From positions 1 through 64,000 of the forward strand of contig JAFWTC010000041.1 in assembly GCA_017519045.1 (NCBI GenBank): a stretch of DNA of 64,000 bases. The letters run 5' to 3'. Position numbers and translations under genes: made by a program. Below are positions 57,868 through 64,000 of this stretch, piece after piece (position 1 is the stretch's first letter; each line of letters opens with the position of its first letter). This DNA comes from Candidatus Methanomethylophilaceae archaeon (GTDB taxonomy: Archaea; Thermoplasmatota; Thermoplasmata; Methanomassiliicoccales; Methanomethylophilaceae). Below the pieces are notes generated by a model. It was not told where the DNA came from. It searched no databases and saw only the letters and a program-made list of their open reading frames with translations.

Positions 57868-59015
57868 GGGAAGCCGTCGGCGGATATATCGTATGCGTGT
57901 CTGGATTCATGGTTTTCATGCGAATTCGGACGGAACAAATATACGTCGAGGACTCTATCGGGGAACGTATGGGATACGGTTGCATCTTTTCCAGGGTGAC
58001 GCTGATAGGCATGATCAGCATAAGCGAGGACGGAGACGGGAACCTCACCGGGGTATACCTTCCAAACTCCAACCTGCCGGAGATGGATGTTTCCGAGTCC
58101 GAGGTGATCGCGGAGGCGTTCGGCCAGATGGACGAATACCTGAGCGGCAAGAGGAAGGAGTTCGACCTTCCGTTGGATTACGGAGTCACCGGATTCCGCA
58201 GGTCGGTCCTCGAGGAGATCGAGAGGATCCCCTACGGGGAGACGCGCACCTACAAGGACATCGCCGTCGCCGTCGGCTCCCCGAGGGCGTACATGGCCGT
58301 GGGGGCAGCCTGCGGGGCCAACCCCCTGCCTATAATAATTCCGTGCCACAGGGTCCTCCCGGCGGGAGGAGGCATAGGCAACTACGCCGGGGGGGAGGCT
58401 CTCAAGAGGAGGCTTCTCGAGCATGAGAAGTCGATGCTGTGATCGCTTTTTCTTGCAAAGCTCCCTTATCAGCCTTTCGATTTCGTCGGCGTTTTCCGAT
58501 CCGACCCTGGCGCCTTTGCGCTCGAGGAAGGTCCAGCCCCTCTTCTCGCACTCCTCCTTGAATTCGGGACACGTGACGGCTATGAGCTTTCCGTCGTCGA
58601 TCTGGTCCGCCTCGAGGAACATGGCGAACATGTCCTTGGGGATGCAGAATATGACCTTGTCGAAGGGGCGGCAGAGGTAGGACGTCTGTTCCACGAAGTG
58701 ATTGGCGGCGTTGACGAACTCGTACTCCTTCTTGTTGGACATGACCCGGGGATAGCTGTCTATGACGTAGTTCCCGGGAACGAACCCGTATCTGGTGGTG
58801 ATGACGCCATAGGATACGTCGCAGAGCTTCCTCCCCTTCTCGTCCACCGCCGTGTCCAGACGGGCCACGAGGCTCTTGACCTCCGTGACCCTGCCTCCGA
58901 ACATGTTGAACGCGCTGTCCACTCCCTTGCTCCTGAACACTGTGCCGTCGTTGGTCACCACCAGGATGCGGGTGGACGTCTTCATCTCCGTCATGAGTTT
59001 CGTTTCCATGGTCAT
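57858..59015 (-). CDS. unknown protein coupled to hypD
   Basis: ATG 59015 overlaps the hypD TGA (ATGA). The first 190 residues form a plausible alpha/beta protein (ILVVTNDGTVFRSKGVD, YGVITTRYGFVPGNYVIDSY, FDKVIFCIPKDMFAMFLEAD), ending RELCKKKR near base 58444. I do not recognise the family. The rest of the frame, to 57858, lies antisense to the MGMT gene and seems not native; the expected stop is missing. Its coupling to hypD hints at a role near hydrogenase maturation, but this is only context. Confidence 0.6.
   Translation of the reverse strand: MTMETKLMTEMKTSTRILVVTNDGTVFRSKGVDSAFNMFGGRVTEVKSLVARLDTAVDEKGRKLCDVSYGVITTRYGFVPGNYVIDSYPRVMSNKKEYEFVNAANHFVEQTSYLCRPFDKVIFCIPKDMFAMFLEADQIDDGKLIAVTCPEFKEECEKRGWTFLERKGARVGSENADEIERLIRELCKKKRSQHRLLMLEKPPLESLPPGVVAYASSRREDPVARNYYRQGVGPAGCPHGHVRPRGADGDGDVLVGARLPVGDPLDLLEDRPAESGDSVIQRKVELLPLAAQVFVHLAERLRDHLGLGNIHLRQVGVWKVYPGEVPVSVLAYADHAYQRHPGKDATVSHTFPDRVLDVYLFRPNSHENHESRHAYDISADGFPWP
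57969..58442 (+). CDS. ogt: methylated-DNA--protein-cysteine methyltransferase
   Basis: Repairs O6-alkylguanine by moving the alkyl group to its own cysteine in IIPCHRVLP. The helix-turn-helix segment YGETRTYKDIAVAVGSPRA and the VGAACGANPLP block precede it, and GGIGNYAGGEALKRRLL follows, all in family order. ATG 57969 follows GGGGAAC and lies about 25 bases after AAATATAC. The longer frame from 57897 would include that promoter. About 157 residues, typical of short Ogt proteins. Confidence 0.92.
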   Translation: MGYGCIFSRVTLIGMISISEDGDGNLTGVYLPNSNLPEMDVSESEVIAEAFGQMDEYLSGKRKEFDLPLDYGVTGFRRSVLEEIERIPYGETRTYKDIAVAVGSPRAYMAVGAACGANPLPIIIPCHRVLPAGGGIGNYAGGEALKRRLLEHEKSML

Positions 59016-60094
59016 AGCCTCTTGGATCCGAGCCTGTATGATATGCTGCAGTTGCCCTCGGCGGAGACCATGCACGGCCCCATGGGGTTGGACGGCTTGC
59101 AGACCTTCCCGAACATGGGGCACTGCTCGGACTTTATGAGCCCCCTCAGGACGTCGCCGCACCTGCATCCGTTGGCCTCCTCCTTCACCTCCGGGGCGAG
59201 GGCCAGGACGTCCTCGTGGACCTTGGTGGCGTCGTGCTCGGCGAACCGCGGCTTCAAGGACAGGGCGCTCTTCGGAATGACCGGGAACCCTCTCCAGGAG
59301 CGGTCCACGGGATCGAAGGTGTCCTTCATCAGGCGCAGGGCTATCGGATTCCCCTCGGGCTTCACCAGCCTGGTGTACTCGTTCTCCACCTCGGCGCGCC
59401 CCTCGCGAATCTGCTTGCAGAGCATGTAGCAGGACATGAGGATGTCCAGCGGCTCGAAGCCGGCCACCACCTGGGGAAGCCCGTGGACCTCTGAGATGGG
59501 ACGGAACATGGACAGCCCGGTGATCACCGCCACGTGGCCCGGCTCTATGAACCCGTCGATGGTGGACTCTCCGAGGGAGAGGAGCATGTCTAGGACCGGG
59601 GGGCATATGCGGTGGCAGCTGTAGACGCTGAAGTTGTCCGGACAGTCGGGGCTGTGGAGGGGCACGCACGTGGAGGGGGCGGTGGTCTCGAATCCCACCC
59701 CGACGAAGACCAAGGGCTTCTCCTGGGCCCTGGCCATGGCCACCGCGTCGTCTATGGAGTAGACGATCCTCACGTCCGCCCCGTCGGCCTTGGCGTCGAA
59801 GAGCGAGCCTATGGTGGTCGGAACCCTCATCATGTCGCCGAAGGCGGTGACCGTGACGCCGTTGCGGGCGAGGGTTATGGCGTCCGCGACCTCGCGGCTG
59901 GTGGTGACGCAAACCGGGCATCCGGGGCCCTGCGCTATCTCCACGCCGGCGTCCCTGAGCATCTCCTCCAGGCCGAAGCGGACTATGGTGTCCTGGTGCG
60001 TCCCGCAGATGTGCATGAACTTGGCTTTGACCCCCATGTCGGCGATGCCTTTCAGAATCTTCTTAGCGGTCTCCTCGTCCCTGTATTTGAACAT
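59012..60094 (-). CDS. hypD: hydrogenase maturation protein HypD
   Basis: HypD holds the [4Fe-4S] cluster and the Fe(CN)2CO precursor with HypC during NiFe hydrogenase assembly. FMHICGTHQDTI (Cys), GPGCPVCVT, GFETTAPSTC, PGHVAVITG, and the C-terminal cluster ligands GCRCGDVLRG, KSEQCPMFGKVC and GPCMVSAEGNC are all in place. ATG 60094 has GGAGGAGGAA before it, a strong ribosome site lying inside hypA (43-base overlap). Length of 360 residues is standard. Confidence 0.96.
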   Translation of the reverse strand: MFKYRDEETAKKILKGIADMGVKAKFMHICGTHQDTIVRFGLEEMLRDAGVEIAQGPGCPVCVTTSREVADAITLARNGVTVTAFGDMMRVPTTIGSLFDAKADGADVRIVYSIDDAVAMARAQEKPLVFVGVGFETTAPSTCVPLHSPDCPDNFSVYSCHRICPPVLDMLLSLGESTIDGFIEPGHVAVITGLSMFRPISEVHGLPQVVAGFEPLDILMSCYMLCKQIREGRAEVENEYTRLVKPEGNPIALRLMKDTFDPVDRSWRGFPVIPKSALSLKPRFAEHDATKVHEDVLALAPEVKEEANGCRCGDVLRGLIKSEQCPMFGKVCKPSNPMGPCMVSAEGNCSISYRLGSKRL

Positions 60095-60474
60095 CGTTCC
60101 TCCTCCTCTATGTCCATGCTTCTGACGGCGCACGTTTGGCCCTTGACCACGGTGACCGGCCCTCCGCACTCGGGACAGGCGAGCACCGGAATGGCGTGAC
60201 CGCCGAAGTCCGGGTCCGACAGGACCTTCGCCGGCCCCGTGTGTCCGCATGACTTGCATGACAGGACTATCGGCTCGTGCTCTATGATGAACTCGGAGCC
60301 TTCCAATATGGTCCCGCGGGTGACGATCTCGTATGCGAAGGTCATCTGCTCCTCGCCGAGGTTGGTGAGGTCCCCGATGACGGCGGTGACGCTGTTGACC
60401 TTGGTCACCTTGTACTTGGAAAGCTCGCCCAGCACCGCCGAGACGAGGCTGGACACGACCGACACCTCATGCAT
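60052..60474 (-). CDS. hypA: hydrogenase nickel-insertion protein HypA
   Basis: The N-terminus MHEVSVVSSLV with His2 and Glu3 binds nickel. The zinc domain has two CxxC pairs (CKSCGH and CPECGG). VGDLTNLGEEQMTFAYEIV-like sequence is the family helix. A TATA-like TTCTTAATC about 25 bases before ATG 60474 indicates a leaderless start of a hypA-hypD-unknown operon. The last 14 residues, after DIEEEE, extend into hypD in another frame and are not typical. Confidence 0.92.
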   Translation of the reverse strand: MHEVSVVSSLVSAVLGELSKYKVTKVNSVTAVIGDLTNLGEEQMTFAYEIVTRGTILEGSEFIIEHEPIVLSCKSCGHTGPAKVLSDPDFGGHAIPVLACPECGGPVTVVKGQTCAVRSMDIEEEERCSNTGTRRPLRRF

Positions 60475-60496
60475 CGGACGGTAATGGGACGGTTGA

Positions 60497-61186
60497 TTAA
60501 GAATAGTTCGGATGGCCCCGTCGGTCCCGGCCGGACTCCGTCCCGCGGCGGCAGAGGTCCCTGACGACGCACGACCCGCACCTGGGGCGGTTCGGAAGGC
60601 AGACGACCTGCCCATGGCGGACGAGGTATCTGTTGATGTCCGACCAGCGCTCCTCCGGCGTGATGCGCATGAGCTCGAACTCCGTCTCCTCCGGGGTCCT
60701 GGTGGAGACCAGCCCCATGAGGTTGGATATCCTGTGCACATGGGTGTCCACGCATACCGACGGGATCCCCATGGCGTATGACCTGACGCAGGCGGCGGTC
60801 TTCCTCCCGACCATGGGGAGGGTGGTGAGGACGTCCGTTTCCGACGGGACCTCGCCTCCGAAGTCCCGGAGAAGAATTCCGCAGCAGTCCACGATCGCCT
60901 TCGACTTCTGCTTGGGGAACCCCGCCGGGCGTATCAGGTCCGCGACCTCGTCCGGGTCGGCGGCGGCGATGGCCTCCATGGTCCCGAACCTGTTGAAGAG
61001 GTTGTCCGACGCCCTGCGGGTGTTGTCGTCCTTCGTCCGCTGCGAGAGTATGGTCGCCACGAGCACATGGAACGGGTCGGCGGGCCACTCCGGGTTGAGC
61101 CCCTCGGAGCTCCTTCCGGGATACGCCCCCTCGGTGTAGACCTCGGACAGTCTGTTCAGGATCTCGCATATTCTTCCTGCATCCAT
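60497..61186 (-). CDS. nth: endonuclease III
   Basis: DNA glycosylase/AP lyase for oxidised pyrimidines. The helix-hairpin-helix LPMVGRKTA contains the catalytic Lys, VDTHVHRISN the catalytic Asp, and the C-terminal [4Fe-4S] cluster ligands are spaced C-x6-C-x2-C-x5-C (CLPNRPRCGSCVVRDLC). ATG 61186 lies in the last codons of the upstream ligase gene (31-base overlap), so expression is coupled. 229 residues, normal. Confidence 0.95.
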   Translation of the reverse strand: MDAGRICEILNRLSEVYTEGAYPGRSSEGLNPEWPADPFHVLVATILSQRTKDDNTRRASDNLFNRFGTMEAIAAADPDEVADLIRPAGFPKQKSKAIVDCCGILLRDFGGEVPSETDVLTTLPMVGRKTAACVRSYAMGIPSVCVDTHVHRISNLMGLVSTRTPEETEFELMRITPEERWSDINRYLVRHGQVVCLPNRPRCGSCVVRDLCRRGTESGRDRRGHPNYS

Positions 61187-62403
61187 CTCAAAGCATCCTC
61201 TGCGGTACGGAAGGAGCCGGTGACGAGTATGTTCTCGTCCTCCCTGGACTCCATGGCCCTCTCTATGGCCTCCGCCACAGTGGCGCATACCTCGACGTCG
61301 CCATGGAATTCGCGCATGGCCTTCTCCATGACCTCGGGGTCGGCCGCCCTGGGGGAGTCCGGAGGCGCTATGAACACCTTCGACGCGATCCCGGCCAGGA
61401 CCTCGGAAATCCCGCGGATGTTCTTGTCGGAGAGCAGGCCCATGACGACCACAACTTTTCCGTATATCTCCTCTACATCCTTGCAGAGGCATCTGGCTCC
61501 GTCGAGCGTGTGCGTGACGTCGATGATCAGCGGCAGCCCCATCAGCTTCTGCATCCTGCACGGCCACCACACCTCGGCCAGGCCCTGGGACAGGTGCCCC
61601 TCCAGGGCATCGGCGAACTCGGGGAGGAGGGACAGGGCCTCTATCGCCACGGCGGCGTTGCGGGCCTGCATCCTGCCGGGGAGCCCCACGGTGTACATCT
61701 CCCCCTTGTAGACCATGTCCACGCTGTCCACGCGGTTGGACAGTACCTCGATGTCGTCGGGATCCACCCGTATCAGGGGGCATCCGACCTCCTTGGCGTG
61801 GTATTCCAGGCAGGAGAACGCCTCGTCCCCGTTGATCGTCACGCAGGGGACGCCGGGCTTCATGACGCCGGCCTTGTGGGCGGCTATCTGCGGGATGCCG
61901 TCTCCGAGGACCCCCGTGTGCTCCTGGCTTATGTTGTTGATGACCACGACCTCCGGGACGATGACGTTGGTGCTGTCCAGCCTTCCGCCCATCCCGACCT
62001 CGATGACCGCGATGTCGGCCTCCACCATCGAGAAGTATTCGAACGCGACGGCGGTCAGCACCTCGAACTGGGTGCATTCCATGCCGTCCGCGGCCATGAG
62101 CTCGACGAACGGCCTTATCTTCGAGAGCACGCACTCCAGGTCCGCGTCCCCCACGGGCTCCCCGCATATGCGTATGCACTCGTTCATCTCCAGGACGTGG
62201 GGCGACGTGAATGCGCCCGTGCGGAGCCCTGACGCGTTCAATACCGATTCGATCATGGCGCAGACGGAGCCTTTGCCGTCGCTCCCGGCCACGTGGACGG
62301 TCCTGAGGCCCTTCTGCGGGTCCTCGAGGAGGCTCAGCAGCCTCCTTATGTTGTCTAATCCGGGCTTCACGCCGCGGTCGGCCAGGCCTTCTAGCCAGGC
62401 CAT
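61156..62403 (-). CDS. FolC-type Mur-ligase-family ligase
   Basis: A Mur-ligase-type ATP-dependent amide ligase resembling folylpolyglutamate/dihydrofolate synthase. The P-loop HVAGSDGKGSV, SPHVLEMNECIRICGEP, EVGMGGRLDSTNV, ISQEHTGVLGD, and the C-terminal IDVTHTLDGARC and VVVMGLLSDKNIRG fit. In an archaeon it could add glutamate to a pterin or act on another cofactor; this cannot be decided here. ATG 62403 follows AGAAGGGAAC. A TATA box (TTTATAATC, about 62453-62461) lies upstream, which argues against the longer frame from 62490. Confidence 0.88.
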   Translation of the reverse strand: MAWLEGLADRGVKPGLDNIRRLLSLLEDPQKGLRTVHVAGSDGKGSVCAMIESVLNASGLRTGAFTSPHVLEMNECIRICGEPVGDADLECVLSKIRPFVELMAADGMECTQFEVLTAVAFEYFSMVEADIAVIEVGMGGRLDSTNVIVPEVVVINNISQEHTGVLGDGIPQIAAHKAGVMKPGVPCVTINGDEAFSCLEYHAKEVGCPLIRVDPDDIEVLSNRVDSVDMVYKGEMYTVGLPGRMQARNAAVAIEALSLLPEFADALEGHLSQGLAEVWWPCRMQKLMGLPLIIDVTHTLDGARCLCKDVEEIYGKVVVVMGLLSDKNIRGISEVLAGIASKVFIAPPDSPRAADPEVMEKAMREFHGDVEVCATVAEAIERAMESREDENILVTGSFRTAEDALRWMQEEYARS

Positions 62404-62464
62404 GTTCCCTTCTGGGTACAATACGATCTCCGCCGACGAATCGATGAACCAGATTATAAAGCTG

Positions 62465-63376
62465 TCATAGCCGCGTTCTGGAGGCTTCATCGCGGTTCAT
62501 CTGCACGACCTCGTCCACCACGTGCTCGGCGTACATCCGGGCCACGTCGATCCCGGTGCATGACTCGAAAGCCTCGAAGAACGCGTTGGAGTTCACCTCG
62601 CAGACGAACATGTCCCCGTCGTCCGCGAACAGGAGGTCGATCCCGCAGTAGTCAAGGTCGAGGACGGCGGCGATCCTCTCGGCGTATGCGGCTGTTCTCG
62701 GGTCCAGCTCGAAGGCGGCGCCGGATCCGCCGAGGCCCACGTTGGACCTGAAGTCCGATTCCGATCTCCTCAGCATGGCCCCGACGGCCTTCCCTCCTAT
62801 CACGACGACCCTCAGGTCCCTGCCGGAGCTGCCGGATATGAACTCCTGGAACAGGTGGGGGACGCATTTCACCTCCTCCATGATCCCGATGAGCTCGTCG
62901 CGGTCCCTGGCCAGGCGCACGCCCTTGCCCATGGAGCCGTAGCACTCCTTGACGACGGTCGGCAGGCCCAGGATCCCGATGATCCTTTCCGCGCATTCCT
63001 CCTTCACAGGCTCGTCAGGGTCGTAGCAGAGCATCCCGGGAAGGGTCTTCGGAATCCTGAACCCGTGCCCCGCCAGGGCCAGGAGCGTGGCCATCTTGTC
63101 GTCGCAGGCCTCTATGGCCGAGAAGCGGTTGAACACCGGGATCCCGGAGGATTCCAGGGCCTTGAGGACGTACTTGTCCTTGTCCAGATACACGCAGAAG
63201 TGGTAGTCATCGGCGTCGATGCGGACTTCCCCGTCCTCGACGCGGGCGAGGAACCCGTCGTTCCTGCGCACGTCGGCCTCGACGCCGATGGATTCGAACG
63301 CCTCCCTCAGCCTGGACGACTGCACTTCGAAGGCGCGCATCCTGGAGTAGGCGTTGACCAGTATCAGGCCCTTCAT
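62465..63376 (-). CDS. RimK-type ATP-grasp ligase
   Basis: A 303-residue ATP-grasp enzyme: NRFSAIEACDDKMATLLALA (pre-grasp domain), VVKECYGSMGKGVRLARD (ATP lysine and glycine-rich loop), LFQEFIS, GRDLRVVVIGGKAVGAMLR and the metal-binding CEVNSNAFFEAFE. This group includes RimK, MptN and CofF, which attach glutamate to ribosomal protein S6, tetrahydrosarcinapterin or F420. The MptN/CofF side is plausible in a methanogen but unproven. It starts 4 bases after the stop of the asparagine-synthetase-like gene upstream, so they form one operon. Confidence 0.88.
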   Translation of the reverse strand: MKGLILVNAYSRMRAFEVQSSRLREAFESIGVEADVRRNDGFLARVEDGEVRIDADDYHFCVYLDKDKYVLKALESSGIPVFNRFSAIEACDDKMATLLALAGHGFRIPKTLPGMLCYDPDEPVKEECAERIIGILGLPTVVKECYGSMGKGVRLARDRDELIGIMEEVKCVPHLFQEFISGSSGRDLRVVVIGGKAVGAMLRRSESDFRSNVGLGGSGAAFELDPRTAAYAERIAAVLDLDYCGIDLLFADDGDMFVCEVNSNAFFEAFESCTGIDVARMYAEHVVDEVVQMNRDEASRTRL

Positions 63377-63380
63377 CGTC

Positions 63381-64000
63381 TCAGTCGAACAGTTCCCTGT
63401 AGATGGAGTCCACGAGCTCGTGGTAGGTCATGCCCTTGTCTGCGGCGATCTCCCTGACGAGGTCCATGGTTCCCGACCCGTACTGGGCGGCCTTCTTCCT
63501 CTTCTCCGCGATGAACGGGTATCCGAGGTTGCGCGCGACCTGCTTCAGGAGCATCTTCCTGGAGTCCGCGTCGGCAGGCTTCAGGTCTGCGATGTCCATC
63601 GCTCCGACCTGCATGGTGACTATGGGGTCTATGTAAGGGTACAGGATGGTCTTGCCGAAGTGGTTGGCCACCTTCGTCTCATGGGGGATGGTGGACGTGA
63701 TGAGCTTGCCCATGTCCGACTTCATCGCCCTCACGAGCTCGTCGTCGGGCATGTTGACGTACTTGGTGTATCCGGCGAAGAGCTCGTCGGACCCCTGGCC
63801 TCCGATGATGTACCTCTCGTGCACGGTCCTGCACACGAAGAACAGCGGAAGCTCGAAGGAGAGCGTGAGGGGGCTGGAGGTCCCGGTGATGGATATCATC
63901 TCGCGGAGCCTGGACTCTATGTTGTCCTTGGTGATGGGTATGTGGAGCCACGGGAGGCCGAGCCTCTCGGACATGTCGCGCGCCATGACTACGTCGTAGG
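63381..64000 (-). CDS. asparagine-synthetase-like PP-loop enzyme, partial
   Basis: The N-terminal part, with the ATP PP-loop, lies beyond base 64000. Visible are LSFELPLFFVC, IIGGQGSDELFAGYTKYV, YPYIDPIVTM, DADSRKMLLKQVARNLGYPF and QYGSGTMDLVREIAADKG. It is a clear paralogue of the enzyme at 53037-54047, sharing the whole block order. It ends with YRELFD, right where the other protein goes on into its RelB-like tail. Substrate unknown; co-transcribed with the ATP-grasp ligase. Confidence 0.85.
   Translation of the reverse strand, partial: YDVVMARDMSERLGLPWLHIPITKDNIESRLREMISITGTSSPLTLSFELPLFFVCRTVHERYIIGGQGSDELFAGYTKYVNMPDDELVRAMKSDMGKLITSTIPHETKVANHFGKTILYPYIDPIVTMQVGAMDIADLKPADADSRKMLLKQVARNLGYPFIAEKRKKAAQYGSGTMDLVREIAADKGMTYHELVDSIYRELFD

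Overview
The window looks like chromosomal DNA from a GC-rich methanogenic archaeon, most likely a Methanomassiliicoccales member (gut Methanomethylophilaceae type). The evidence is archaeal-type information genes (toprim DnaG, Trm1, deoxyhypusine synthase, Mre11/Rad50), the archaeal bifunctional FBP aldolase/phosphatase, a methylcobamide methyltransferase of the MtbA/MtaA kind, corrinoid biosynthesis genes, and TATA boxes lying about 25-28 nt before many start codons, which suggests leaderless mRNAs. Most striking is the treatment of TAG. Nearly every stop codon I checked is TGA (some TAA), while three genes carry an in-frame TAG with coherent protein on both sides. This is what a pyrrolysine-decoding archaeon looks like. 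The assignment is inference; no pyl genes lie in the window.

Layout. 1-3.65 kb: a flavin-type protein fragment, deoxyhypusine synthase, a decarboxylating-dehydrogenase homologue lacking usual active-site residues, an MtbA-like methyltransferase and tRNA-Leu(GAG). 3.8-13.3 kb: Na/Ca exchanger, S66 peptidase, dCTP deaminase, phosphosugar mutase, PurA, Trm1, THEP1 NTPase, MptD (interrupted by TAG), a YbjN-like protein and citrate synthase. 13.4-19 kb: a secreted InlB-repeat protein, a ThiS/MoaD-like carrier, and cobyric acid synthase in full and truncated forms. 19.1-26.5 kb: HTH regulator, Mre11, Rad50-like ATPase (TAG), a probable structured RNA or leader, DnaG, a Lon-like ATPase without a protease domain, and an acetyltransferase. 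26.5-33.2 kb: tandem secreted phospholipase-D-fold proteins, an MFS pump, TPI and FBP.

33.3-43.8 kb is an accessory island: a cohesin+dockerin secreted protein, a wrecked MATE transporter, Sel1-repeat and BspA-LRR proteins, and a three-gene AIPR operon (41459 down to 37440) whose first gene contains an in-frame TAG. That operon is my best candidate for an undescribed, probably antiphage, system. 43.9-52.9 kb holds a CobN-type chelatase with its ChlI and ChlD partners and a class II UvrA. 53-64 kb holds asparagine-synthetase-like enzymes (one fused to a RelB-like domain), isochorismatase-fold hydrolase, MntP, DUF1848 protein, MGMT, HypA/HypD, endonuclease III, a FolC-type ligase and a RimK-type ATP-grasp ligase.

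Several genes lack a stop at their expected end and read into a neighbour, and two tandem genes are joined or split at runs of five T. Some of this may be assembly error rather than biology; it is flagged case by case. No stretch above 300 bases is empty except the MATE pseudogene remnant.
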